From an uncultured Alphaproteobacteria bacterium (lineage in GTDB: Bacteria > Pseudomonadota > Alphaproteobacteria > HIMB59 > GCA-002718135): a stretch of DNA of 64,000 bases. Every line of letters starts with the position of its first letter. The stretch's first letter is position 1. Made by a program: the position numbers and the translations under genes. Shown one piece after another: positions 41,685 through 55,999 of this stretch. The stretch is from contig CACFXU010000002.1 in assembly GCA_902570155.1 (NCBI GenBank), positions 62,001-126,000 of the forward strand. Reading direction: 5' to 3'. The notes below the pieces were generated by a model, which was given only the letters and a program-made list of their open reading frames with translations, made no database searches and was not told the DNA's origin.

Positions 41685-42206
41685 ATGTTTTACAAGTTTT
41701 TTATCTCTATATTTATGGTTTTATTTGTTGCAGCTTGTGCAACAACTCCAAAAGACTCAGCTGATTCCTCAGGTTCAGGATCAAGTAGTTCTGGAAGTGA
41801 TGTTTCTTCAGAAGGAACTATTACTGAAACTACAGGAAGTGGCATAGTTTCTGGATCACAGGAAGATTTAATTGTTAACGTTGGTGACAGAGTATTCTTT
41901 GGATATGACAGTTCAGATTTAGACTCTGACGCTCTAGAGTTACTGCAAGATCAAGTAGCATGGCTTAAACAGAATAGTGATGTGACTGTCACTATTGAAG
42001 GTCACTGTGACGAAAGAGGAACTAGGGAGTACAACTTAGCTCTTGGTGAAAAAAGAGCTCAGGCTGTTAAAAATTATCTAATTGGATTAGGGATCAACCC
42101 TGATAGAGTTTCAACTATTAGTTATGGTAAAGAAAGACCTGCTGTTGTCGGATCAAATGATGGAGCATGGGCTCAAAACAGAAGATCAGTAACTTTAGTT
42201 AATTAA
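41685..42206 (+). CDS. pal: Peptidoglycan-associated lipoprotein Pal
   Basis: Lipobox LFVAACA; VTIEGHCDERGTREYNLALGEKRAQAVKNYL. Confidence 0.96.
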   Translation: MFYKFFISIFMVLFVAACATTPKDSADSSGSGSSSSGSDVSSEGTITETTGSGIVSGSQEDLIVNVGDRVFFGYDSSDLDSDALELLQDQVAWLKQNSDVTVTIEGHCDERGTREYNLALGEKRAQAVKNYLIGLGINPDRVSTISYGKERPAVVGSNDGAWAQNRRSVTLVN

Positions 42207-42225
42207 TTATTATTCCTTAATACTT

Positions 42226-42249
42226 TGGCGCTATAGAAATATAGCGCCA
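42226..42249 (+). terminator. GAAA-loop hairpin between pal and cpoB
   Basis: Perfect 10-bp stem TGGCGCTATA-GAAA-TATAGCGCCA; weak T-tract (CATTTATAT). Confidence 0.65.
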
Positions 42250-42283
42250 CATTTATATCTCAATTAGAAATTAAAATCTGCTA

Positions 42284-43201
42284 ATGTTTAAATACATACT
42301 CACAGTTTTAATTTTATTTTTTTCAAGCTATTCTTTTTCTAATGAAAGTGATCTAACAGTCTCCCAACAATTAGAAAGATTACAAAGAGAAGTTTCCGAT
42401 CTTTCAAAAGAGGTATTTTCAAATTCACCGAATCAATCAAATGGAACAAATAATGATTTTGTTAAAAATCTTTCTGCTATCGATTTGAGAATATATGATA
42501 TCGAAAACGATATAAAAAATTTAACTTCTAATTTAGAAGAATTGTATTTTCAATTAGACGATATCTTTAATAAATTAGAAAATTTAGAATTAGTTATTAA
42601 TAATTTCCAATCAGTTCCTTTAAATAATGTTGAAGTAAATACTGATGAAGCAACACAAGATAGTTCTGAAGTTAAAAGCAATACTTTAAGTGATACAGAA
42701 TCTGAAAATACACTTGGAACATTAAATATTTCAAAAAAAACAAATGATACAAATGAAGAAGTTATATCTGAAGATCAGGAAGTAAATCCTAATGAAAAAG
42801 AAGTGGTCTTATCACCTGAAGATCAATTTCAAGAAGCATTTGATAATATTAGAAATAAAAAATGGCAGGATGCCAAAACTTCATTCGAACAGTTTATTTC
42901 AGATAATCCTGATAATCAACTATCAGGTTCAGCACATTATTGGCTTGGAGAATTATATATTCTAGAAAAAAATTATAGAGAAGCAGCACTTATATTTGCA
43001 GAAGGTTTCCAAAAATTTCCAGATAGTATTAAAGCTGCAGAAATGCTTTTCAAACTTTCTCATTCATTATATCAAGTGGAAAAAACAACTGAGGCTTGTA
43101 AAACTATGGAAAAATTAATTATTGATTTTCCAAAAAATAAAATAATTCCTCAAACCAAAAAACAAATTGTTGAGTATAATTGTTTAGAAAATAATGAATG
43201 A
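42284..43201 (+). CDS. cpoB: CpoB/YbgF-like Tol-Pal associated TPR protein
   Basis: Signal peptide, coiled coil, FDNIRNKKWQDAKTSFEQFISDNPDNQLSGSAHYWLGELYI TPR region. Confidence 0.92.
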   Translation: MFKYILTVLILFFSSYSFSNESDLTVSQQLERLQREVSDLSKEVFSNSPNQSNGTNNDFVKNLSAIDLRIYDIENDIKNLTSNLEELYFQLDDIFNKLENLELVINNFQSVPLNNVEVNTDEATQDSSEVKSNTLSDTESENTLGTLNISKKTNDTNEEVISEDQEVNPNEKEVVLSPEDQFQEAFDNIRNKKWQDAKTSFEQFISDNPDNQLSGSAHYWLGELYILEKNYREAALIFAEGFQKFPDSIKAAEMLFKLSHSLYQVEKTTEACKTMEKLIIDFPKNKIIPQTKKQIVEYNCLENNE

Positions 43202-44160
43202 AGATCACAAATAAAGAATTCATTAAAAACATAGAAAAAAAATATACTTTTGAAAAAAAACCTTCTGTTGCTGTGGCAGTTTCAGGTGGTCCAGATAGTA
43301 TGTCATTATTATTCCTTGTAAATGCTTTTATAAAATACAAAAAAGGGAAATTGATGGCTTTAATTGTAGATCATCGTATTAGAAAAAATTCTAAAGAGGA
43401 AGCTAAGTTTATTTCTACCTATTTGGATAAAAACAACATTAACTCTCAAATTCTAACTGTAGACAAATATAAAGTGATTAAGAAAAATATGAATGAGGCT
43501 AGAAATAATCGTTATAATTTACTTACAGATTTTTGTATTAAAAATAATATTTTGCACTTGTTTATTGCTCATCACAAAGATGATAATTTAGAAACTTTTT
43601 TGAATAGAAAGATCTCTGGAAGTGATTTTTATGGTTTAAAATCAATGTCTGAATTCTCACTTTATAATAAAGTTTGTATAATTAGACCACTTTTAAATTT
43701 TTCTAAAGATGAATTATTGAATTATAATAAGAAAAATAAAATAAAATATATTAAAGATCCATCTAATTATAATTTAAATTATACTCGTCCTACAATAAGA
43801 AATTTTCTTAAAAAATCTGACCAAAAAACTATTAAACAAATAAATAAAGATTTTGAGAGCATACTTTTTTATTCACCATATTTCATTCAAATGATATTTG
43901 AGATACTTCTCAAAAATATTGTTAAGATTGATAGTAAAAAAATTATTGTTGATCTTGATGATATGAAAAGTTTGAATGAAATTAATTCTGAAAATATAAT
44001 ACGAAGAATATATCAATTTCTATTTTATGGATCTAATGCTCCCAGATCAAAAAAAACTAGAATCTTAATTAATGAAATAAAGAAATTGAATTTTAAATAT
44101 TTTAATATAGGAGGCATGATTGTTAAAAAAAAAGAAGAATTTCTTATATTTTCTAGATAA
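43198..44160 (+). CDS. tilS: tRNA(Ile)-lysidine synthetase
   Basis: VAVSGGPDSMSLLFLV PP-loop; HHKDDNLETFLNRKISGSDFYGL. Confidence 0.94.
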   Translation: MKITNKEFIKNIEKKYTFEKKPSVAVAVSGGPDSMSLLFLVNAFIKYKKGKLMALIVDHRIRKNSKEEAKFISTYLDKNNINSQILTVDKYKVIKKNMNEARNNRYNLLTDFCIKNNILHLFIAHHKDDNLETFLNRKISGSDFYGLKSMSEFSLYNKVCIIRPLLNFSKDELLNYNKKNKIKYIKDPSNYNLNYTRPTIRNFLKKSDQKTIKQINKDFESILFYSPYFIQMIFEILLKNIVKIDSKKIIVDLDDMKSLNEINSENIIRRIYQFLFYGSNAPRSKKTRILINEIKKLNFKYFNIGGMIVKKKEEFLIFSR

Positions 44161-44183
44161 TTTGTTTAATTTTCTACAAAACT

Positions 44184-44211
44184 ATTGTGTTTTTATAATA
44201 AATTCCTATGT
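44184..44211 (+). promoter_or_regulatory. Candidate RpoH (sigma-32)-type promoter of ftsH
   Basis: ATTG-N17-CCTATGT compared with alphaproteobacterial consensus-like CTTG-N17-CYTATNT; 9 nt before ftsH ATG. Confidence 0.4.
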
Positions 44212-44220
44212 ATAAAGTAG

Positions 44221-46122
44221 ATGAAAAACATCAGTAAAAACGTTGTATTATGGATAATCATTGGATTACTCTTAATAGTTCTTTTCAATCTTTTCCAAGG
44301 ATCTTCAAACAATAGGAATACTACAAAAATCTCATTTTCTGACTTTATTGCTGCAACTGAAAGTGGAAACGTTTCTGAAGTTAATATTAATGGAAGCAAC
44401 GTTTCGGGATTTCTAAATGACGGTCGATCATTTAGCACATATGTTCCTAATTATCCTAATTTAGTAGATAAATTAAACGAAAGTGGGGTAAAGATTACCG
44501 CTGAGCCTTCTGAAAGATCAATGCATCCACTTCTAAGTGTATTACTTTCATGGTTTCCTATGCTCCTTTTAATCGGAGTTTGGATCTTTTTTATGCGCCA
44601 AATGCAAGGCGGTGGTGGAAAAGCAATGGGCTTTGGTAAATCTAAAGCTAAATTATTAAACGAGGCTGTAGGTAAAGTTACATTTGACGACGTGGCCGGT
44701 ATCGATGAAGCTAAACAAGAATTAGAAGAAGTTGTTGAATTTTTAAAAGATCCTTCAAAGTTTTCTAGATTAGGAGGTAAGATTCCAAGAGGTGCGCTTC
44801 TAGTAGGCCCCCCAGGCACTGGAAAAACATTACTTGCAAGAGCAATTGCAGGCGAAGCAAATGTTCCTTTCTTCTCTATTTCAGGATCAGATTTTGTTGA
44901 AATGTTTGTAGGGGTCGGAGCTAGTAGAGTTAGAGATATGTTTGACCAAGGTAAAAAAAATGCGCCTTGTATAGTTTTTATCGATGAAATTGACGCTGTT
45001 GGAAGGCACCGTGGTGCTGGTCTTGGTGGTGGGAATGACGAAAGAGAACAAACTCTTAATCAACTTCTTGTAGAAATGGATGGGTTTGAAGCTAATGCAG
45101 GTGTAATTATTATTGCTGCAACAAATAGGCCTGATGTCCTCGACCCAGCTTTGCTTAGACCAGGAAGATTTGACCGTCAAATAACAGTTAATAATCCTGA
45201 TGTAATGGGAAGAGATAAAATACTTAAAGTTCATATTAAAAAAATTAAAGTTTCACCAAAATTTGACTCAAAAATTATTGCAAGGGGGACGCCAGGTTTT
45301 TCTGGAGCTGATTTAGCAAATTTAGTCAATGAAGCAGCATTACTAGCTGCTAGAAAAAATAAAAGAATGGTTACACTTGAGGATTTTGAAAGCGCCAAAG
45401 ATAAAGTGATGATGGGTGCTGAAAAAAGATCTATGGTCATGTCAGAAGACGAAAAGAAACTTACTGCCTATCATGAAGCTGGTCATGCAGTAGCAACTCT
45501 TCACTCACCAGCCTCTGATCCAATACACAAAGCGACTATAATACCGAGAGGCAGAGCCTTAGGTATGGTTATGAGACTTCCTGAAAAAGATCAGCTGTCT
45601 ATGCGAAAAGACCAAATGAAAGCTCATTTATTAATAGCTACTGGTGGAAGAATTGCAGAAGAAATGATTTTTGGTAAAGATAAAATTACAAATGGTGCGG
45701 CAAGTGATATACAAATGGTCACAAATCTATCAAAAAAAATGATTACTGAATGGGGTATGAGTGAAAAATTAGGCCGTCTTAGATATAACAGTGATAGTGA
45801 GGAAGTTTTCCTTGGGCATTCTGTTGCACAATCAAAAAATTTATCTGACTCCACAGCAAAATTAATTGATGAAGAGGTTAGATCTCTTGCAGAAGAGGCT
45901 GAAAATAATTGTAGAAAAATTCTTCATGATAATATTGAAGAATTGCATATAGTTGCCAAGGGGCTTTTAGAGTATGAAACATTATCAGGTGATGAAATTA
46001 AAGATTTAATCAAAGGTATAAAACCAACTCGAGATGATTTTGATAATGATATAAACACACCAAAAAAACCAGCTACATCTGTTCCAAAAACAGGCGGATC
46101 AGCTACGGCACCTGCAAACTAA
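44221..46122 (+). CDS. ftsH: ATP-dependent zinc metalloprotease FtsH
   Basis: [41 protein letters not shown] (HExxH). Confidence 0.98.
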   Translation: MKNISKNVVLWIIIGLLLIVLFNLFQGSSNNRNTTKISFSDFIAATESGNVSEVNINGSNVSGFLNDGRSFSTYVPNYPNLVDKLNESGVKITAEPSERSMHPLLSVLLSWFPMLLLIGVWIFFMRQMQGGGGKAMGFGKSKAKLLNEAVGKVTFDDVAGIDEAKQELEEVVEFLKDPSKFSRLGGKIPRGALLVGPPGTGKTLLARAIAGEANVPFFSISGSDFVEMFVGVGASRVRDMFDQGKKNAPCIVFIDEIDAVGRHRGAGLGGGNDEREQTLNQLLVEMDGFEANAGVIIIAATNRPDVLDPALLRPGRFDRQITVNNPDVMGRDKILKVHIKKIKVSPKFDSKIIARGTPGFSGADLANLVNEAALLAARKNKRMVTLEDFESAKDKVMMGAEKRSMVMSEDEKKLTAYHEAGHAVATLHSPASDPIHKATIIPRGRALGMVMRLPEKDQLSMRKDQMKAHLLIATGGRIAEEMIFGKDKITNGAASDIQMVTNLSKKMITEWGMSEKLGRLRYNSDSEEVFLGHSVAQSKNLSDSTAKLIDEEVRSLAEEAENNCRKILHDNIEELHIVAKGLLEYETLSGDEIKDLIKGIKPTRDDFDNDINTPKKPATSVPKTGGSATAPAN

Positions 46123-46166
46123 TTTAATTACTTCACTTTATTTATATTTTTGAATAAAAGACACAA

Positions 46167-47514
46167 ATGTCTAAAATATTTGGTACCGATGGTATACGGT
46201 GCTTAGTTAATGAGGAACCCCTTTCTGCAGAAACCTGTCTAAAAATATCAAAGACAGTAGCATTTCTTCTCAAAAAGAAAAATTCTAAAAATAGTAGGGT
46301 TGTCATCTGTAAAGATACAAGATTATCTGGTTATTTATATGAGCCACTTGTGACAGCTGGATTTATTTCTATGGGTATGGATGTAATTTTAGTCGGTCCC
46401 CTTCCAACACCAGCTGTACCATTAATGATTAAAACTTTAAGAGCAGATATTGGTGTAATGATTACAGCTTCTCATAACACGTATGAATATAATGGGCTTA
46501 AATTTTTTGATAGTACTGGAACAAAGCTAAGTTCATTAATAGAGCAAAAGGTTGAAAATATAGTTTTAAATAATAAAAAATATTCTAAAGTAACAAACAA
46601 CACATTTGTATCTGGAAATGCAAAAAGACTAGAAGATGCTTCAGGAAGGTACTCAGAATTTTTAAAGAGCACTTTGAATAAAACGTCATCCAAGAAAAAA
46701 TTAAAAATTGTCTTAGATTGTGCGAATGGAGCTACATACAATATAGCCCCAAATTTATTTTGGGAATTAGGTCATAATGTAATAGCCATAAATAATAATC
46801 CTGATGGTTTGAATATTAATAAAAATTGTGGCGCAGTTGACGTTAAATCACTTTCAGAAAATGTTATAAAAGAAAAGGCAGATATTGGATTTGCATTTGA
46901 TGGTGATGGAGATAGGTTAATAGTTGTAGATGAAAAAGGACAAGAAGTTGATGGTGATAAGATTATAGCATTGCTATGTAAAAGTTATGTAAAACCTAAG
47001 AAAAAATCTAATAAACATGATGTTATTATAACAGTAATGTCTAACATGGGATTAGAAAATTATCTTACAAATAAATTAAAATTAAATATTAAACGAACTC
47101 CTGTTGGAGATATAAACGTTATAAATCAAATGAAAAAATCCAAATCCATGATTGGTGGTGAACAATCAGGACATATAATATTATCAGAACATGCTAATAC
47201 AGGTGATGGAATTTTAGCAGCTTTAAAAATTACAGAAATTTTGATATCAAACAAAAATAAGGCAAGTAAACTTTTTGATTTGTATGATGACTTTGCTCAG
47301 GAAAAAATTAACTTACGTTATAAAACAAAGAATACCAAACTGTTAAAAATTCTTGGTAAGTTAAAAAATGATAAACTATATAATAATAAAAAAATAAGAT
47401 CTCTTGTTAGGTTATCTGGAACTGAACCATTAGTAAGAATACTAGTTGAAGGTCAAGAAATTACCGAGGTTAAAAAGAAGTCTTTAGAAATAAAAAGATT
47501 AGTAAGGCCCTATC

Positions 47515-47522
<8 letters not shown>
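46167..47522 (+). CDS. glmM: Phosphoglucosamine mutase
   Basis: IFGTDGIR; MITASHNTYEYNGLKFF; DGDGDR; RLSGTEPLVRILVEG. Confidence 0.97.
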
Positions 47523-50750
<3,228 letters not shown>

Positions 50751-50780
50751 AACAAGCCTATATCATAAATAAAATATAAT

Positions 50781-51752
50781 TTAATATTTAAGCAATAATT
50801 CAATTAAATTCTTAAAATCTTCAGGAATTTCAATATCAAAATCCATCCTTTTTTTTGATGTAGGATGATCAAAACCAAGATGATAAGCATGTAATGCTTG
50901 TCTTTCAAAATTTTTTAAAATCATGAATTTATTAAATGTATTTTTATCTTTTCCAAATTGATTAATTTTACTTTTTCCATAAATCTTATCACCGATGATT
51001 GGAGAATTTTTAGAAGTTAAATGAAGTCTAATTTGATGCGTTCTTCCAGTATGTAAAAGACAGTCAACTAAACTAGCAATACCAAAAGTTTTTTCTAATT
51101 TAATATCGGTTTTAGAATATTTTCCAAAACCCTTATTATTTAAACTCATTTTTTTTCTATTTTTTCTATTTCTCTCTATGTACCCTTCAATCGATTGATT
51201 ATCAGGAGTTCCCCAAACTATTGCTTTATATCTACGAGATATTGTATGTTCTTTAAATTGTTTGGCTAAATTAATATGAACATAATTATTTTTCGCAACA
51301 ACAAGAATTCCACTCGTATCCTTATCTAAACGATGGACTATTCCTGGTCTAGAATTATCATCTAAATTACTTAGCTGATTATTAGTGTAATGCATAAGAG
51401 CATTCACAAGAGTGCCGCTTTCATTTCCAGGAGCTGGATGCATTACTAAATTTGGAGGTTTATTTATAACAATTAAATCTTCATCTTCAAAAATAATGTT
51501 TAAGTCTATATTTTCAGCTGAATGTTTTGTTTCTTGCTTTAAGATAATATTTATAAAGTAATTTTCATTTTCTTTAGTTATGTAAGATGGATCTTTTATT
51601 TCCTTTTCATCAAGACATACATTGCCATTTAATATTAAAGTTTTAATTTGTGTTCTTGAATATCCTTCCAATTTTGAAACGAGCACTTTATCTAATCTTT
51701 GTGAACTTAATTGTTTATTTATAGTTAATTTAAGATTATAGAATTCGTTCAT
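50781..51752 (-). CDS. rluD: RluA-family pseudouridine synthase (RluD-like)
   Basis: S4-like N-terminus; RPGIVHRLDKDTSGILVVAKN; LLHTGRTHQIRLHL. Confidence 0.93.
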   Translation of the reverse strand: MNEFYNLKLTINKQLSSQRLDKVLVSKLEGYSRTQIKTLILNGNVCLDEKEIKDPSYITKENENYFINIILKQETKHSAENIDLNIIFEDEDLIVINKPPNLVMHPAPGNESGTLVNALMHYTNNQLSNLDDNSRPGIVHRLDKDTSGILVVAKNNYVHINLAKQFKEHTISRRYKAIVWGTPDNQSIEGYIERNRKNRKKMSLNNKGFGKYSKTDIKLEKTFGIASLVDCLLHTGRTHQIRLHLTSKNSPIIGDKIYGKSKINQFGKDKNTFNKFMILKNFERQALHAYHLGFDHPTSKKRMDFDIEIPEDFKNLIELLLKY

Positions 51753-52044
51753 GTCTCAAAAAATTCTTAAATTTATTGTAATATTTTTAGGTATATTAAT
51801 TGTTATTTGTTTTTTTGCTCTAGTTTATGGTTTGTATATAAAAACAACAAAAAAACAAAGTAATTTAGAAACAAATTTAATTGAATATAATTTAAATTTA
51901 GAAAAAGGGCACAAAATTACAGATATAGATATGATTGATAATAATCGGATTTTGTTTACAATAAAAAGTAATGATAAAGTTTATGCTTTAATATATGATA
52001 TAGAAACATCAAATATTACAAAAATAGATACATCTAATGAATAA
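51751..52044 (+). CDS. Small membrane-anchored protein, DUF6476-like
   Basis: 97 aa, one N-terminal TM; position beside rluD/rpoH as in other alphaproteobacteria. Confidence 0.5.
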   Translation: MSQKILKFIVIFLGILIVICFFALVYGLYIKTTKKQSNLETNLIEYNLNLEKGHKITDIDMIDNNRILFTIKSNDKVYALIYDIETSNITKIDTSNE

Positions 52045-52255
52045 AGATAATAATTTTGAAAACAATTTAAAAAAACTTGAGTCTATTGTAGAGAAATTAG
52101 AAAATGGTGAAGTTGATTTAGAAGAATCTGTAAAACTTTACGAAGAAGGAATGAATTTAAAAAAAGCATGTGAGGAAAAATTAAAAAGCATTGAAAGACA
52201 AATTAAAAAAATTAAGCAAGAAAACAATAAAGTTACAAAAGAAGATTTTAAGTAA
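52037..52255 (+). CDS. xseB: Exodeoxyribonuclease VII small subunit
   Basis: FENNLKKLESIVEKLENGEVDLEESVKLYEEGMNLKKACEEKL. Confidence 0.95.
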   Translation: MNKDNNFENNLKKLESIVEKLENGEVDLEESVKLYEEGMNLKKACEEKLKSIERQIKKIKQENNKVTKEDFK

Positions 52256-52264
52256 TTTTCAAAT

Positions 52265-53014
52265 TTGAGTAAAAATCTAAAAATAAGACTTGATCAGCTT
52301 TTAATGGATAGAAACTTAGCTGATACTAAATCAAAGGCACAATCTATGATTATGGCTGGTCAAGTTTATGTAAACGATAAAATTATTACCAAAAGTGGTA
52401 ACAGTTTTAATGAAAACTCAAAAATAAATATTAAACAACTACATCCTCCATGGGTATCAAGAGGTGCATTCAAATTACTCAAAGCGATTGATCATTTTAA
52501 GATTGATATTGAAAATAAAATTTGTCTAGATATCGGTTCATCAACTGGTGGATTCACAGAAGTTCTTTTAAAAAAAAATGCTAAAAAAATATATTCTATT
52601 GATGTTGGTACAAATCAACTTCATGAAAAATTAAAAAAAGAAAAAAAAATTATTAGTATAGAAAATTTTAATGCTAAATTTTTAGATAACTCAATAATTC
52701 ATGAAAAAATTAATTTAGTAGTCTGTGATGTTAGTTTCATTAGTCTAACAAAGGTTATAGAACCTAGCCTGAAGCTTTTATCAAGTAAAGCTGAGATTAT
52801 TTCACTAATTAAGCCGCAATTTGAAACTAATAAAATAAATTTGAAAAAAGGTATTGTGAAAAATCCATTGATTCATGAACAAGTATGTAATGATATATCG
52901 AATTGGTTTAAAAAAACAATTAAGGCTGAAGTTGTAGGTTTAGTCGAAAGTCCAATAACTGGACCAAAAGGAAATAAAGAATTTTTGATTTATAGTATTT
53001 TAAAGAAATCTTAA
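52265..53014 (+). CDS. tlyA: TlyA-family rRNA methyltransferase/hemolysin
   Basis: TTG start; [31 protein letters not shown]4 domain; [23 protein letters not shown]. Confidence 0.94.
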   Translation: MSKNLKIRLDQLLMDRNLADTKSKAQSMIMAGQVYVNDKIITKSGNSFNENSKINIKQLHPPWVSRGAFKLLKAIDHFKIDIENKICLDIGSSTGGFTEVLLKKNAKKIYSIDVGTNQLHEKLKKEKKIISIENFNAKFLDNSIIHEKINLVVCDVSFISLTKVIEPSLKLLSSKAEIISLIKPQFETNKINLKKGIVKNPLIHEQVCNDISNWFKKTIKAEVVGLVESPITGPKGNKEFLIYSILKKS

Positions 53015-54070
53015 ACAATGATCAGCTATAGTTGTGGCAACCATTGCTTCACCGACAGGAACAGCTCTTATACCAACACATGGATCATGACGACCTTTAG
53101 TAGATATTGTTGTTTCCTTTAATTTTGTATTAATTGTTTTTTTTGGGGATAATATTGAGCTTGTAGGTTTTACTACAAATCTAGTAATTAACTCTTGACC
53201 CGTTGTAATACCTCCAAGAACTCCACCATTATTATTTGAAAGAAATAAAGGTTTTTTATTTTTTATTCTCATTTCATCAACATTAGAAATTCCAGTTTCA
53301 TAAACACTGCTAAATCCATTTCCCATTTCTACTCCCTTAACAGCATTAATTGACATCAATGCCTTAGCAATATCAGAGTCTATTTTTTCATAAATAGGTT
53401 CTCCTAATCCTGCTGGCAAACCTTTCACTCTAATTTCAATTATTGCACCTAAAGAGGAACCAGATTTTCTTGCAGTTTGTATTTCGTTTTCCCATATTTT
53501 AATAATTTCTTTATCAGGACTCCAAAAATTATTTTTTGGAATAAAATTATTATTCCAATTATCATAATTAATTTTATGATTACCTATTTGAATTAATGCA
53601 CCTGTTATTATAACTTGATTTTTAATTTTATTTTTTATGATTTTTCTTGCTATTGCCCCTGCTGCTACTCTCATTGCAGTTTCTCTAGCACTAGATCTAC
53701 CACCACCCCTATAATCTCTTATGCCATATTTTTTCCAATATGTATAATCTGCATGACCTGGTCTAAATTTACTTTTGATATCACCATAATCTTTTGATCT
53801 CTGATCTTGATTGTAGATAATTAGAGAAATAGGATGACCTGTTGTTTTTCCCTCAAAAGTTCCAGATAGTATTTCAACTTTATCCTCTTCTTTTCTTTGA
53901 GTTGTAAATTTTGACTGACCAGGTTTTCTTTTATCTAAATAGGGTTGAATATCTTTTTCAGTTAAATTTATGTTTGATGGCACTCCATCGACAACACAAC
54001 CAATAGCTTTGCCATGGCTTTCTCCCCATGTGGTAAAGTTAAAGATTTTTCCTATTGAATTAGAAGTCAT
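53000..54070 (-). CDS. aroC: Chorismate synthase
   Basis: [57 protein letters not shown]. Confidence 0.98.
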   Translation of the reverse strand: MTSNSIGKIFNFTTWGESHGKAIGCVVDGVPSNINLTEKDIQPYLDKRKPGQSKFTTQRKEEDKVEILSGTFEGKTTGHPISLIIYNQDQRSKDYGDIKSKFRPGHADYTYWKKYGIRDYRGGGRSSARETAMRVAAGAIARKIIKNKIKNQVIITGALIQIGNHKINYDNWNNNFIPKNNFWSPDKEIIKIWENEIQTARKSGSSLGAIIEIRVKGLPAGLGEPIYEKIDSDIAKALMSINAVKGVEMGNGFSSVYETGISNVDEMRIKNKKPLFLSNNNGGVLGGITTGQELITRFVVKPTSSILSPKKTINTKLKETTISTKGRHDPCVGIRAVPVGEAMVATTIADHCLRFL

Positions 54071-54888
54071 TTTTTAGAATTTGTAAATTCACCTAATAAT
54101 TCTGAAACACTTTCACTCTCATCAACTGCAACCATTCCTACAGTATGATAGCCACAATCGACATGTTGTATCTCACCAGTAACGGCACTCCCAAGATCAC
54201 TTAAGAGATACAAAGCAGAATTTCCAACATCTTGCTGATTTACATTTCTTTTAAGTGGAGCATTAAGCTCGTTCCATTTTAGAATAAATCTAAAATCACC
54301 TATTCCTGATGCTGCCAAAGTTTTAATTGGCCCAGCACTAATAGCATTAACTCTTATATTTTTTTCTCCCAAATCAACTGCTAAATATCTAACACTTGCC
54401 TCTAAAGCTGCTTTTGCAACTCCCATAACATTATAATGAGGCATAACTTGTTCTGATCCATAATATGTTAAAGTTAAAATTGATCCACCATTATTCATTA
54501 AAGGTTCTGCTAGCCTACAAGCCTCTGTAAAAGAATAACATGATATATGCATAGTTTGTTTAAAATTATCAGAAGATGTATTGTAATATTTACCTCTTAA
54601 TTCATCTTTGTTGGAAAAACCAATTCCATGAACAAGAAAATCTAATTCACCCCATTTATTTTTAAGTGTTTCAAAAACGTTATTCATACTTTGTGAGTCT
54701 GAAACATCACAAGGAATAATAGTGTTAGATCCTATTTCTTCTGCAAGTGGCTGAACTCTTTTCTTAAGAGCTTCACCTTGATAAGTAAGTGCAATTTCTG
54801 CACCCTGTTCTGCTAATTTTTTCGCAATACCCCAAGCAATAGATCTGTCATTTGCCACTCCCATAATCAGACCTTTTTTATTTTGCAT
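54067..54888 (-). CDS. fabI: Enoyl-[acyl-carrier-protein] reductase (NADH)
   Basis: [28 protein letters not shown] extends to 55038 but that N-terminus is non-homologous and runs into pdxH. Confidence 0.95.
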   Translation of the reverse strand: MQNKKGLIMGVANDRSIAWGIAKKLAEQGAEIALTYQGEALKKRVQPLAEEIGSNTIIPCDVSDSQSMNNVFETLKNKWGELDFLVHGIGFSNKDELRGKYYNTSSDNFKQTMHISCYSFTEACRLAEPLMNNGGSILTLTYYGSEQVMPHYNVMGVAKAALEASVRYLAVDLGEKNIRVNAISAGPIKTLAASGIGDFRFILKWNELNAPLKRNVNQQDVGNSALYLLSDLGSAVTGEIQHVDCGYHTVGMVAVDESESVSELLGEFTNSKK

Positions 54889-54962
54889 CAACATATTGTA
54901 AATCAGTGTTTTTTTATAAATATAGATATATATACTTATAAAATAATATTCATATCTATAAT

Positions 54963-55568
54963 ATGCAATCAAACCAAAAATTAATAAATTCTGATAAAAA
55001 ACCAATTGAACTTTTTCAAGAATGGTTTGAAGAGGCAAAGAAAAGTGAAATCAATGATCCAAATGCTATGAACCTTGCTACTATATCTTCTGATGGCAAA
55101 CCCAGCTCGCGAATTGTTTTACTTAAATCATATGATGATAAAGGGTTTGTTTTTTACACAAATTCAAATAGTAAAAAAGGTAGAGCAATTAAAAACAACG
55201 ATAGTGTAGCTTTAAATTTTCATTGGAAAACACTTCAAAGACAAATTAGAATAGAAGGTAATGTTTCTCAAATTTCAAACGCTGAAGCTGATGAATATTA
55301 TAATTCAAGGCCATTAGGAAGTAGAATAGGAGCTTGGGCTTCATTACAGTCAGAAGAACTAGATGATAGATCGACATTAACTAAAAGAGTAGAAGAGTTT
55401 GAAAAAAAATTTTCAGATAATGATATACCAAGACCTTTACATTGGAATGGTTACTTAGTAGCGCCTGTATTAATTGAATTTTGGCAAGATATGCCATTCA
55501 GATTGCATGACAGACTTGAATTCCGTATGGAAAATGATGGTTGGGTTACAAGAAAATTATATCCTTAA
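54963..55568 (+). CDS. pdxH: Pyridoxamine 5'-phosphate oxidase
   Basis: RIVLLKSYDDKGFVFYTNSNSKKGRAIKNN; YYNSRPLGSRIGAWAS; FWQDMPFRLHDRLEF. Confidence 0.97.
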   Translation: MQSNQKLINSDKKPIELFQEWFEEAKKSEINDPNAMNLATISSDGKPSSRIVLLKSYDDKGFVFYTNSNSKKGRAIKNNDSVALNFHWKTLQRQIRIEGNVSQISNAEADEYYNSRPLGSRIGAWASLQSEELDDRSTLTKRVEEFEKKFSDNDIPRPLHWNGYLVAPVLIEFWQDMPFRLHDRLEFRMENDGWVTRKLYP

Positions 55569-55999
55569 TTATCTTCTTTCCATTTTTGTAAAATCCATGA
55601 ACTAGAATTTGATTTATTGTCACCACCTATACCCCAAAGTAACTGTATATTGTTTTTTTCACAGAATATTGTTTCTGGTGTTGTACTATTATTTCTATCA
55701 CCACCATTTGCAAATTTAATAATTGATTTTGGATATTTATTTTTTACTTTTTTAAGACCATCGATGCACGTCTTATCTTCGTCATCAAATTCTATAACAT
55801 CAATAACATTTTTTAACTCATTCATAATTATAGTTCTTTCAATAAAAGGAAGAAATTCCTTACCTTTCTTTTTTTGAAGCCATAAATCAGAATTTAGCAA
55901 AACTATAACTTCACCATGTTTGGCAGCTTCCTTAATTAATTTTATATGACCACTGTGAATTGGGTCAAAACCTCCACTGACAACAACTATTTCACGCAT
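55565..55999 (-). CDS. Cytidylyltransferase-family nucleotidyltransferase (RfaE C-domain/TagD-like)
   Basis: VVSGGFDPIHSGHIKLIKEA (HxGH). Confidence 0.85.
   Translation of the reverse strand: MREIVVVSGGFDPIHSGHIKLIKEAAKHGEVIVLLNSDLWLQKKKGKEFLPFIERTIIMNELKNVIDVIEFDDEDKTCIDGLKKVKNKYPKSIIKFANGGDRNNSTTPETIFCEKNNIQLLWGIGGDNKSNSSSWILQKWKEDN

Noticed and set aside
44451-45234. Antisense ORFs of 122 and 115 aa within ftsH (44451-44819 and 44887-45234, minus strand)
   Set aside because: Fully inside a highly conserved gene on the opposite strand, no recognisable domains; typical shadow ORFs.
54889-55038. N-terminal 50-aa extension of the FabI ORF overlapping pdxH
   Set aside because: Low-complexity, non-homologous; canonical FabI begins at [10 protein letters not shown] (54888), leaving a normal divergent intergenic region.
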